Positions 31,952 to 42,032 of a stretch of DNA of 64,000 bases are shown in pieces. A program made the translations under genes and the position numbers. Numbering within the stretch: the stretch's first letter is position 1; each line of letters starts with the position of its first letter. The stretch is from Haematobia irritans (taxonomy: Eukaryota; Arthropoda; Insecta; Diptera; Muscidae), in the NCBI RefSeq assembly GCF_050003625.1, contig NC_134401.1, positions 70,956,632-71,020,631 of the forward strand, read 5' to 3'. The notes beneath the pieces were generated by a model. The model saw only the letters and a list, made by a program, of their open reading frames with translations. It was not told the DNA's origin and ran no database searches.

Positions 31952-34900
31952 GGCTGCATGTGCTGCCTTAAAAGTTCTCCTGATGAAAGGGGACATAGAT
32001 ATAGTTCTTATTCAAGAACCATATGTTTATAAAAACAAAATATGTGAATTAAGTACTCCGGGGTTCAAACTATTGCAGTATACTGGTAATGATGTAAATC
32101 GAGCCTGTATAATGGCTAAAAACGAGCTCAACTTGTTTCTGCTTCCTTCAATGTGCAATACAGACACTGTCGTTGCAAGTTTAGAAATAGCCAAATGCAA
32201 ATATTGGGTATCTTCGGTCTACATGGGACATGACAGGGAGATGCCTCCATATGCCGTTAAGACCTTAGTGGAGGAGTCACTGAAAACAAAGACGAAACTC
32301 ATTATGGGATGCGATGCGAATGCACATCATAGTATATGGGGAAGTAGTGATACTAATGCAAGGGGAGAGTCGCTAATAGAGTTTATTTTGCGTACTAATC
32401 TGGTAGTTTGCAACAAGGGAGATGTCCCAACCTTTGTCACTAAAAACAGGCAAGAGGTTTTGGACATCACCTTGGCCTCGCAAGAACTGAATGAAATGAT
32501 ATCTGAGTGGCAGGTTTTAAGTGAACACAGCTTCTCAGATCATCGCTACATCAGTTTTAAATTTGATGTTCATATCACCAAGATCATATTTCCGCCAAAT
32601 GTTAGGAAAGCTGACTGGAATAGGTATAGGGAATCGTTCAATATGATGATACCGGAAATAACAGAGACAAATATGAGAAATGTGCAAGATATCGAACACG
32701 CAGTGGAGCGGATTACTAAGGCCTTCAACATCTCACTGAAAGCTGCATGCCCTAGAGGAAAGCCAAGGGGGAAACATCGACCACCATGGTGGTCTACGGA
32801 AATAAGTAATATGAGGAAATCCTGCAGGAAGCTCTTTAACAAGGCAAAGTCCACCAGAGCCCCTGAGGACTGGGACGCTTACAAGAAGAATCTGAGAGGA
32901 TACAAGCGAGAACTGAGAAAGGCTCAGCATAACTCTTGGAATGCTTACTGCAGCAGTATTGAGAATACGTCCGAGGCTTCCAGACTGCGGAAGGTTCTAG
33001 CATCCACCAACTCCGCTCCAGGTTTCATTAAAACATCGGAGGGCAATTGGACAACGTCCAGTGAGGAGACGCTGGAGGTACTATTGGACACACATTTTCC
33101 TGGAAATCAGACGGTTGAACCATGTACTGGCGGTGCCACAGTTGCTCAGCGGTCGTTTCCTGTCGAGGGCATTGTATCGGAAACTAGAATAAAATGGGCG
33201 CTAAATAGCTTTGGACCATTCAAATCCCCTGGACCTGATGGAATTACTCCGGCGGAGTTACAAGCTGTAACTGACAAAATTATCCCCTGGTTGTCGGTGA
33301 TATATAAAGGATGTATCAACTTATCATATATCCCAGGAAAGTGGAGGGAAACAAAAGTCGTTTTCATACCTAAAGCGGGAAAAGCCTCTCACTCGAGGGC
33401 GAAGGATTTCCGACCAATCAGCTTATCCTCATTCCTACTTAAGACTCTGGAGAGGATGATAGATATTTATCTTAGAACTAGCATCGATTCAAGTTTGTTC
33501 TCGAAACGACAGCATGCATACTCGAAGGGCAGGTCTACTGAGACCGCACTACATGAACTAGTCAGCTTTATTGAGAGCTCACTATCTGTCAAAGAATACA
33601 CAATCGTGGCGTTTCTAGACATCGAAGGGGCGTTCAATAATGTCCATACGAGCTCGATATTAAATGGACTGACAACTCTGAATGTTGATCCAAGTATACT
33701 CAGGCTGTTAGACGAACTGCTAATGAAGAGACGTATTTCAGCCACACTAGGACAAGCAAACATACAAAAGTATGTGAGCAGAGGCACTCCCCAAGGAGGA
33801 GTTCTATCACCTCTTCTTTGGAATGTTGCTATAAATAGCCTTCTGGTTACTCTAGAAAAAGAAAGGATAAAAGTGGTGGCATACGCAGATGATGTAGCTC
33901 TGGCAGTCAGGGGAAAATTCCCATCCACAATCAGAGATATTATTCAGAGGGCCCTCCGGATGACTGAACAATGGGCGAAAGACAATGGTCTTGGGGTAAA
34001 TCCTGCAAAGACAGAATTAGTCATGTACTGCAAAGATCGCAAAACTCCCACGGTTAGGCCTATTTCCTTAGGGGGTATTGAAATTCCCTTTGGTGATTGT
34101 GCAAAATACCTTGGCGTTATTTTGGACAGGAAGCTGAACTTTAAGCTTAATATTGAAGAAAGGGCGAGGAAGGCAACTGTAGCTTTGTACTCGTGCAAAA
34201 AGGCAATAGGAAAAAAGTGGGGACTAAAACCAAAAATTGTGCATTGGCTATACACGGCAGTGGTTAGAGCTATAATGCTATATGTTGTTGTAGTCTGGTG
34301 GCCGGCACTTCAGAAACCGACTGGTTTAGATAAAGTTCAGCGTATGGCGTGTTTGTGTATTTCAGGCGCATTCAGCAAGACAGGAACAAATTCCCTTAAT
34401 GTCATGATGCATCTATTGCCTTTAGACATTTTGGCCAAACAGTCAGCTGCAACAACGGCTGTGCGGTTGCGCGAACTATCGCTGTGGTCGGAAAATGGTT
34501 ACGGTCACAGTTCTGTCCTCAAAATAATGTCAGATGTGCCTAACGTAGTGGATTACACTTTGGCGAGTCCACTTTTCGACAAAAAGTTTGAGACTCTAAT
34601 CCCCAACAGTGAGGCGTGGTGCACACATACCCCGGGGAATAAAGAATATATAGATTTCTACACTGATGGCTCCAAATTGGATGGACAAGTGGGTTTCGGA
34701 GTATATTCTAATGATCTGGAACTTCAAATAGCGAAAAGATTACCTAATCACTGTAGTGTTTTTCAGGCTGAAATATTAGCAATAAGAGAGGTGGCGAATT
34801 GGCTGAGAAGTAATGTTCCAAAAAATGTGGGCATTAATATATACTCAGACAGTCAACCTGCAATAAAATCCTTGGACTCTGTGTTCCTCAACTCGAAAAC

Positions 34901-35501
34901 GGCCATCGATTGCCGCAAATCTCTCAATGAGATGGCTGAGCAGTACAATATTCACCTAATATGGGTGCCTGGCCATAGGAACATTCCGGGGAACTGCGAA
35001 GCGGATGAGTTGGCAAGGCTAGGGACTACCTTACATATTCCAGGGGAACTAGAATTTGTTGGTATGCCCCTAGCTACCTGCAAGCTCATGCTGCGTGAGA
35101 AGGCTGTTATGATGGCAAATGTTCGATGGGAGAATTGCAAGGGTTGTAACGACACCAAGCAAATATGGCCCCATTTCAACTTAAACCGCACACTAGATAT
35201 GCTAATGTTCTCGAGACGTCAGGTATCACTCCTGATATCTGCTATAACGGGTCGCTGCCTGATAGGAGATTTTGCAAAAACTATTGGCACGAAGTATAAT
35301 GACTATTGTATGAGCTGTCATGATGCGGAGGAAAAAGAATCAATTAAACACCTCTTGTGTGAGTGTCCTGCATTTTGTGTAAAGCGCAAGCAACTTTTAG
35401 GAGCATATAGCTTCAGATTACTGGCGGATCTGGAAAACGTTAACTTAAGCAGTCTGCTAATATTTTTGGAACAATCTGGTTGGTTCAACAAAGAAAAATA
35501 A
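31911..35501 (+). CDS. LINE ORF2: endonuclease, RT, RNase H (copy 6)
   Basis: 1196 aa from the ATG at 31911, chosen over the open TTG at 31896 because MVLRILQINLHHC starts the endonuclease fold. In numbering from 31896: endonuclease E41, D140, N142, D215-H216; RT motif A AFLDIEGAF (D575), YADD 663-666; RNase H D924, E959, D985, D1037; cysteine motif C1138, C1141, H1152, C1155. Overlaps ORF1 by 41 nt in the +1 frame. Complete, no stops. Two unusual changes relative to the other copies, RAIMLYVVVVW for RPIMLYGVVVW and VHTSSI for VHPSSI, could weaken the enzyme, but no catalytic residue is lost. Confidence 0.93.
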   Translation: MVLRILQINLHHCKAACAALKVLLMKGDIDIVLIQEPYVYKNKICELSTPGFKLLQYTGNDVNRACIMAKNELNLFLLPSMCNTDTVVASLEIAKCKYWVSSVYMGHDREMPPYAVKTLVEESLKTKTKLIMGCDANAHHSIWGSSDTNARGESLIEFILRTNLVVCNKGDVPTFVTKNRQEVLDITLASQELNEMISEWQVLSEHSFSDHRYISFKFDVHITKIIFPPNVRKADWNRYRESFNMMIPEITETNMRNVQDIEHAVERITKAFNISLKAACPRGKPRGKHRPPWWSTEISNMRKSCRKLFNKAKSTRAPEDWDAYKKNLRGYKRELRKAQHNSWNAYCSSIENTSEASRLRKVLASTNSAPGFIKTSEGNWTTSSEETLEVLLDTHFPGNQTVEPCTGGATVAQRSFPVEGIVSETRIKWALNSFGPFKSPGPDGITPAELQAVTDKIIPWLSVIYKGCINLSYIPGKWRETKVVFIPKAGKASHSRAKDFRPISLSSFLLKTLERMIDIYLRTSIDSSLFSKRQHAYSKGRSTETALHELVSFIESSLSVKEYTIVAFLDIEGAFNNVHTSSILNGLTTLNVDPSILRLLDELLMKRRISATLGQANIQKYVSRGTPQGGVLSPLLWNVAINSLLVTLEKERIKVVAYADDVALAVRGKFPSTIRDIIQRALRMTEQWAKDNGLGVNPAKTELVMYCKDRKTPTVRPISLGGIEIPFGDCAKYLGVILDRKLNFKLNIEERARKATVALYSCKKAIGKKWGLKPKIVHWLYTAVVRAIMLYVVVVWWPALQKPTGLDKVQRMACLCISGAFSKTGTNSLNVMMHLLPLDILAKQSAATTAVRLRELSLWSENGYGHSSVLKIMSDVPNVVDYTLASPLFDKKFETLIPNSEAWCTHTPGNKEYIDFYTDGSKLDGQVGFGVYSNDLELQIAKRLPNHCSVFQAEILAIREVANWLRSNVPKNVGINIYSDSQPAIKSLDSVFLNSKTAIDCRKSLNEMAEQYNIHLIWVPGHRNIPGNCEADELARLGTTLHIPGELEFVGMPLATCKLMLREKAVMMANVRWENCKGCNDTKQIWPHFNLNRTLDMLMFSRRQVSLLISAITGRCLIGDFAKTIGTKYNDYCMSCHDAEEKESIKHLLCECPAFCVKRKQLLGAYSFRLLADLENVNLSSLLIFLEQSGWFNKEK

Positions 35502-35726
35502 TCAAGAAGGTTCAGCGGCTAAAACTAGAAGTGCCCATATGTAATAGGTACTTTTAGTTAATGTGGTATCACAATGGACTGAATAGTCTAAGTGAGCCTG
35601 AATCTTAATCGGGCTGCCACTTTAACCTAACCTAACCTAGACTATTCAGTCCATTGTGATACCACATTAACTAAAAGTACCTATTACATATGGGCACTTC
35701 TAGTTTTAACCGCTGAACCTTCTTGA

Positions 35727-38700
35727 TTATTTTTCTTTCTTGAACCAACCAGATTGTTCCAAAAACTTTAGCAGACGGCTTAAGTTAACGTTTTCCAGAT
35801 CCGCCAGTAATCTGAAGCTATATGCTCCTAAAAGTTGCTTGCGATTTACACAAAATGCAGTACACTCACACATGAGGTGTTTAATTGATTCCTTTTCCTC
35901 CGCATCATGACAGCTCATACAATAGTCATTATACTTCGTGCCTATAGTTTTTGCAAAATCGCCTATCAGGCGTCTCGAGAACACTAGCATATCTAGTGTG
36001 CGGTTTAAGTTTAAATGGGGACATATTTGCTTGGTGTCGTTACAGCCCTTGCAATTCTCCCATCGAACATTTGCCATCATAACAGCCTTCTCGCGCAGCA
36101 TGAGCTTGCAGGTAGCCAGGGGCATACCGACAGATTCTAGTTCCCCTGGAATATGTAAGGTAGTCCCTAGCCTTGCCAACTCATCCGCTTCGCCGTTCCC
36201 CGGTATGTTCCTATGGTCAGGCACCCATATTAGGTGACTATTGTACTGCTCAGCCATCTCATTGAGAGATTTGCGGTAGTCGATGGCCGTTTTCGAGTTG
36301 ATGAACACAAAGTCCAAGGATTTTATTGCAGGTTGACTGTCTGAGTATATATTAATGCCCACATTTTTTGGAACATTACTTCTCAGCCAATTCGCCACCT
36401 CTTTTATCGCTAATATCTCAGCCTGAAAAACACTACAGTGATTAGGTAATCTTTACGCTATTCGAAGTTCCAGATCATTAGAATATACTCCGAAACCCAA
36501 TTGTCCATCCAATTTGGAGCCATCAGTGTAGAAATCTATATATTCTTTATTCCCCGGGGTCTGTGTACACCACGCCTCACTGTTGGGGATTAGAGTCTCA
36601 AACTTTTTGTCGAAAAGTGGACTCGCCAAAGTGTAATCCAGTACGTTAGGCACATCTGGCATTATTTTGAGGACCGAACAGTAACACTAACTTTTTTCCG
36701 ACCACAGCTATAGCTCCCGCAACCACACAGCCGCTGTTGCAACTGACTGTTTGGCCAAAATGTCTATAGGCAATAGATGCAGCATGACATTAAGGGAATT
36801 TGTTCCTGTATTGCTGAATGCGCCTGAGATACACACGCACGCCATACGCTGAACTTTGTCTAAACTTGTCGGCTTGTGAAGTGCCGGCCACCAGACTACA
36901 GCACCATATAGCATTATAGGTCTGACCACTGCCGTGTATAGCCAATGCACAATTTTTGGTTTTAGTCCCCACTTGTTTCCTATTGCCTTTTTGCACGAGT
37001 AAAAAGCTACTGTTGCTTTTCTCGCCCTTTCTTCAATATTAAGCTTAAAGTTCAGCTTCCTGTCAAAAATAATGCCAAGGTTTTTACACACTCATCAAAG
37101 GGAATTTCAATACCCCCTAAGGAAATGGACCTAACCGTGGGAGTTTTGCGATCTTTGCAGTACATGACTAGTTCTGTCTTTGCAGGATTTACCCCAAGAC
37201 CATTCTCTTACGCCCAATTCTCATTCATCCGGAGGGCACTCTGAATAATATCTCTGATTGTGTATGGAAATTTTCCCCTGACTGCTAGACCCACATCATC
37301 TGCGTATGCCACCACTTTTATCCTTTCTTTTTCTAGGGTAACCAGAAGGTTATTTATAGCAACATTCCAAAGAAGAGGTTCACATACCTTTGTATGTTTG
37401 CTTGTCCTAGTGTGGCTGAAATACGTCTCTTCATTAGAAGTTCGTCTAACAGCCTAAGTATACATGGAGCAACATTCAGAGTTGTCAGTCCATTTAATAT
37501 CGAGCTCGGATGGACGTTATTGAACGCCCCTTCGATGTCTAGAAACGCCACAATTGTGTATTCTTTGACAGATAGTGAGCTTTCAATAAAACTGACTAGT
37601 TCATGTAATGCGGTCTCAGTAGACCTGCCCTTCGAGTATGCATGCTGTCGTTTCGAGAACAAAGTTGAATCGATGTTAGTTCTAAGATAAATGTCTATCA
37701 TCCTCTCCAGAGTCTTAAGTAGGAATGATGATAAGCTGGTTGGTCGGAAATCCTTCGCCCTCGAGTGAGAGGCTTTTCCCGCTTTAGGTATGAAAACGAC
37801 TTTTGTTTTCATCCACTTTCCAGGGATATATGATAAGGTGATACATCCTTTATATATCGCCGACAACCAGGGGATAATTTTGTCAGTCACTGCTTGTAAC
37901 TCCGCCGGAGTAATTCCATCAGGTCTGAGGGGTTTGAATGGTCCAAAGCTATTTAGCGCCCATATTATTCTAGATTCCGATACAATTTCCTCGATAGGAA
38001 ACGACCGCTGAGCCACGGTGGCACCGCCAGAACCTGGACGTTATCAAATTGCACTCCGATGTTTTAATGAAACCTGGAGCGGAGTTGGTGGATGCTAAAA
38101 CCTTCCGTAGGGGCTCTAGTGGACTTTGCCTTGTTAAAGAGCTTCCTGCAGGATTTCCTCATATTACTTAATTCCGTAGACCAACATGGTGATCGATTTT
38201 CCCCCTTGGCTTCCCTCTAGGGTATGCAGCTTTCAGTGAAATGTTGAAGGCCTTAGTAATTCGCTCCACTGCGTGTTCGATATCTTGCACATTTCTCATA
38301 TTTGTCTCTGTTATTTCCGGTATCATCATATTGAACGATTCCCTATACCTATTCCAGTCAGCTTTCGTAACATTTGGCGGAAATATGGTCTTGGTGGTAT
38401 GAACATCAAATTTGAAACTGATGTAGCGATGATCTGAGAAGCTGTGTTCACTTAAAACCTGCCACTCAGATATCATTTCATTCAGTTCTTGCGAGGCCAA
38501 GGTGATGTACAAAACCTCTTGCCTGTTTTTAGCGACAAAGGTTGGGGCATCTCCCTTGTTGCAAACTACCAGATTAGTATGCAAAATAAACTCTATTAGC
38601 GACTCTCCCCTTGCATTAGTATCACTACTTCCCCTTATACTATGATGCGCATTGGCATCGCATCCCATAATAAGTTTCGTCTTTGTTTTCAGTGACTCCT

Positions 38701-39071
38701 TAACTAAAGTCTTAACGGCACATGGAGCCATCTCCCTGTCATGTCCCATGTAGACCGAAGATACCCAATATTTGCATTTGGCTATTTCTAAATTGGCAAC
38801 GACAGTGTCTGCATTGCACGTTGAAGGAAGCAGAAACAAGCTCGTTTTTAGCAATTATACAGGATCGATTTACATCATTATCAGTATACTGCAATAGTTT
38901 GAACCCCGGAGTACTTAATTCACATATTTTGTTTCTATAAACATATAGTTCTTGAATAAGAACTATGTCTATGTCCCCTTTCATCAGGAGAACTTTTAAG
39001 GCAGCACATGCACCCTTACAATGATGAAGATTTATCTGGAGGATCCGTAAGACCATCGACATTTTCAACAA
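35727..39071 (-). pseudogene. LINE copy 5 ORF2 (frameshifted)
   Basis: Nearly the whole ORF2 is recognisable: cysteine-rich C-terminus and RNase H 35727-36398, RNase H start 36453-36662, RT thumb 36708-37091, RT core 37354-38016 (AFLDIEGAFNNV present; the GTPQGG block is deleted near 37378), linker and endonuclease 38168-38854, N-terminus 38739-39071. Deletions near 38036-38110 remove about 250 bp of linker, and small indels break the frame at 36450, 37080 and 38845. Non-functional. Confidence 0.9.
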
Positions 39072-39074
39072 CCG

Positions 39075-39305
39075 TCACATCAGCCGCTTCAATCGAGTCA
39101 TCAAGAATGTCCTCTTCAGAGATCTCGGTGACTCTCGCAATAACCATAGGTTCAACTTTGGTGAGTTCTGTGGCAGTAGAAACCTCCTCCAATCAGCCGT
39201 TGGAAGTTCTGGATTGCATTGTTTCAGTCTATTTAAAATAGATTCGAATAATTCGAATAACTCTTGGTTAATGCCCAAATTTATAACTTCAGTCGATGTC
39301 CGTCA
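39075..39305 (-). pseudogene. LINE copy 5 ORF1 scraps
   Basis: C-terminal ORF1 codons at 39075-39190 (SEEDILDDSIEAADV equivalent), a short piece of the PESILNRLKQCNP region at 39190-39245, and a leader-proximal scrap at 39255-39305. About 900 bp of ORF1 are missing between them. Confidence 0.75.
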
Positions 39306-39625
39306 ATTTAGATTGGCCATTTTATTTCCATTAAGTTAAATTTTTGTGTGAAATAATAAAATTTACTGGTTCAGTAAAAAAAATCCTAAATTGAAAGCAG
39401 TTAGGAATAGTTCATTAACTAGAATAAGGTATGGCATTTTACTAATGCTGTTGTCTTCGCGGGGTATAAGAATTTACTACTGAACAAGAAAATTTTATTC
39501 ACTGATAACAAAGCATTCGTAAAAATGAACAAAAACCGAACTAAAAATCAAGTTTCATCAAATTTAGTAAAATTTTTTATAAAATGATAATTCTGACTTC
39601 CTTTATTATAGAAAGCTTATCATAA

Positions 39626-40318
39626 AGGGTGATACGGTCAAAATTTGGTCAAGGGAAAACGCGTGTAAATCGGTGAAATCGTTTATTTAAAAAATCAAAT
39701 TAAATTTCTTTTTCAAGTTCAATTAGTATAAAATTCAGGAAAAATATTCAGTTAGGCTTTCGTTTTTTCAAATCCGAATTGCCGGGCCTCACGCCATCAG
39801 ATTTTGTACAGCCACCTTGTCCACCTTCTTCGCCGCAGAAAGCCAGTTTGCCTTGAGCTGCTGCTCGTCCTTAGCAGTTTTTTTTGGTCTTCTTTAGGTT
39901 CCGCTTGACAATAGCCCAGTATTTCTCAATTGGGCGGAGCTCTGGCGTGTTGGGAGGGTTCTTGTCCTTGGGAACCACCTGCACGTTGTTGGCGGCGTAC
40001 CACTCCATGGTCTTTTTACCGTAATGGCAAGATGCCAAATCCGGCCAAAACAGTACGGAACAACCGTGTTTCTTCAGGAAAGGCAGCAGACGTTTATTCA
40101 AACACTCTTTCACGAAAAATTCTTGGTTGACAGTCCTGCTGCTTTTCAAGCCACAGGTACAGATGGCTTGCCAAACCAGATATTTCTTTGCGAACTTTGA
40201 CAGTTTTATGTGCTTGAAAATATCTGCTACCTTTCCCCTTCCTTTTGCCGTATAAAACTCCTGTCCCGGAAGCTGCTTGTAGTCGGCTTTGACGTAAGTT
40301 TCGTCGTCCATTACATAT
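39626..40318 (-). mobile_element. DD37E Tc1/mariner-group relic, copy 1
   Basis: Terminus GGGTGATACGGTCAAAATTT at about 39627, followed by the 3' half of a transposase gene. It is truncated in front of the MDDETYV codons, where a CCCAGC-type relic abuts. The same family occurs on the other strand at 54145-55038. Confidence 0.82.
39871..40311 (-). pseudogene. DD37E transposase, C-terminal half
   Basis: Catalytic half of a Tc1/mariner-superfamily transposase. First Asp in MDDETYVKADYKQLPG, second in LFWPDLASCHYGKKTMEWY, Glu in TPELRPIEKYWAIVK with 37 residues between the second Asp and that Glu, matching the mosquito-type DD37E class. The N-terminal DNA-binding domains are missing and an extra T in a T-run near 39876 shifts the frame at KKTKK. 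Inactive. Confidence 0.85.
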
Positions 40319-40570
40319 AAATTATAAAAAATTAAAAAAATTGTTTATTTGACAAAATATTACAGAATTTTTTAATTTACATCCAAAACATTGAATTCGG
40401 AGCACACCTAAAGAAGTGATGCAAATTCAGTGCAACGGCTGTTGAAATGGAGGACTTCCGTCCTATGACAAGCCCATGTTAAATTCATCGCTTCTGCGTC
40501 AATTTTGCCCCACTTCTGGATCCAAAAAGAACATTTTCATTACTTTTTTGGCGACGCTTTTTTTGCTGGG
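40319..40570 (-). mobile_element. CCCAGC-ended MITE, copy 2 (truncated)
   Basis: Reverse-orientation partial copy of 16186-16629: ends TTTTTTTGCTGGG at 40570 and includes GGATCCAAAAAGAACATTTT and GGAGGACTTCCGTCCTATGA. The opposite terminus is missing, where it joins the DD37E relic. Confidence 0.75.
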
Positions 40571-40770
40571 ACTTAGCATAGAAAAATATTTTAGTTCATT
40601 CGTACTAAGAAGTATTCAATCCTTTCAATCCTTTCAAACCTTAACTCTTTCGACCCCGAATTTTTATAGGTATCGCTATTTTTTTTAAATTTAATCATGT
40701 TGAAGTCATTTAAGCAGCGTCTAGCCAAAATTTCGGGTCGCCACGCCTATTCGTGTAGGCGGTAGAGAAT

Positions 40771-41644
40771 GTTGCCTGTGGGCAACTTTGGGCAATTGTT
40801 GTTACAAAATATTTTGTTTTGTAATGATAGACGTATTACGTTTTATCGCACGCTTTCGCACGATTCACGACAAATCTCGTGAGTCACGAATATTTTTGAA
40901 ACACGACAATTTTCGTGGCTCAATAAAATTCTCGTAATTCACGAAATTTCTCGTGACTCACGCTATTCAAATCTTAAGCGTGATTAAATAAGTAATGGTG
41001 ATTAAAATCGGTGAGCTTGAATTTAATCGTGAACGTGAATTTGCTCGTGATTGTGACTTTTTGTGTCTCTGCTTTACCGTGAGTGTGAATTTTATCGTGA
41101 ACGTGAATTTTATCTTGAGCGTGAGTTGGATCGTGCAAGTGAATTTTTATCGGGAGCGTGATTTCGGAGAAATTTTACTTACTCACAATCACGAACACAA
41201 TTTCATTTTTACTCACGCTCATGCGCCACACATTTTTATTTAGTCCCGTTCACGCACATTCACAAGATTTCGTTTAAATTTCATTCACGGCTTCGTGTGA
41301 ATCACGCTTGACTCACGAAAATGGTTTGGTTTTTTGTTTTGAATCCATGTCAATTTAACTGGCAGTGTAAAAAAAAAAAAAACAAAGTATTATAAAGCGC
41401 CAATATTCGCGCTAATCCACTAGTATGTTGCCAAGAAGGTCGATATCTATGGCTTCTTCCTTTTTTACGATTCCTTCCAAATTCCCCCCTGTACTGCAGA
41501 TATGTTTTCCACATCATCGCCGCATTTCTCGTCACTGGGACATCCCAATCGAAGTTGTTCAAAATCATTGTTTTTCAAACCTTTTTCTCTAGGTCTTATA
41601 TTTAATTTTACTACCACAATTGCCCAAAGTTGCCCACAGACAAC
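40771..41644. mobile_element. 874-bp TIR element enclosing a CGTGA cluster
   Basis: Inverted termini GTTGCCTGTGGGCAACTTTG at 40771 and the complement of GTTGTCTGTGGGCAACTTTG ending at 41644; the inverted match extends to about 29 bp. The interior (40850-41320) is an array of TCGTGA/TCACGA words, partly with 18-bp periodicity (GAATTTTATCGTGAACGT). No transposase. Superfamily unassigned; no convincing flanking duplication. Confidence 0.72.
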
Positions 41645-41884
41645 TTTTCAATTTTAAAAATTTCTTATATGTTGTTTTTTGCAATTCTAAGATTTGTCTT
41701 CCACAAATATTTGTTTTGACATGTATTACAACAAATTTAATAAAAACTTCCAACATTTTAGTTATAATTTTTGAAAAAAAGTCACATGAATAAAAATCTC
41801 TTTTTAAATTCGCAAATATTTTTTCTTGAGGCACGTGCGCATTAATGAATTTTTGCTAATTGACAACCAAATTAGCTGATTTTT
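41645..41884. other. AT-rich filler, no gene seen
   Basis: About 240 bp between the TIR element and the resumption of the outer CACCCAG element. No recognised feature; it may be part of another old insertion. Confidence 0.45.
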
Positions 41885-42032
41885 CATTCAACTTGAAGAA
41901 AACAGGAAATTTTCTTATATTTCTTTTACCTCTCTGTAATCGATATGTTTGCACGTGGGTTGTTTTTTTAGCTGGATTCGTGTTGTTAAACAATAATATA
42001 ATAAAATAATACAATAAATAACAAATAATATA

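Larger units (their letters stand above)
30612..35638 (+). mobile_element. LINE copy 6: complete, inserted into copy 5
   Basis: 5027-bp full-length copy on the plus strand. The 11-bp target duplication AGACTATTCAG at 30601-30611 and 35639-35649 lies in the 3' UTR of copy 5. The 5' end reads ATTTCAACCGTCGAACGG; the 3' end is CTGCCACTTTAACC followed by TAACCTAACCT. It has an intact ORF1 and ORF2 and is the best reference for the family in this window. Confidence 0.95.
30553..39305 (-). mobile_element. LINE copy 5: decayed, split by copy 6
   Basis: Minus-strand copy made of 30553-30611 (3' tail) and 35639-39305 (rest), separated by copy 6. Its 5' end is eroded: the ORF1 part is reduced to two short scraps and it meets the TIR element at about 39317 without a clear target duplication. 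Confidence 0.9.

Noticed and set aside
35590..35640. Interstitial telomere repeat
   Set aside because: Only two or three CCTAA units, always at the LINE 3' end, so it is the element tail and not a telomere remnant.
40840..41320. CRISPR-like array in the CGTGA cluster
   Set aside because: Motifs are short, on both strands, without fixed repeats and unique spacers, and the genome is eukaryotic.
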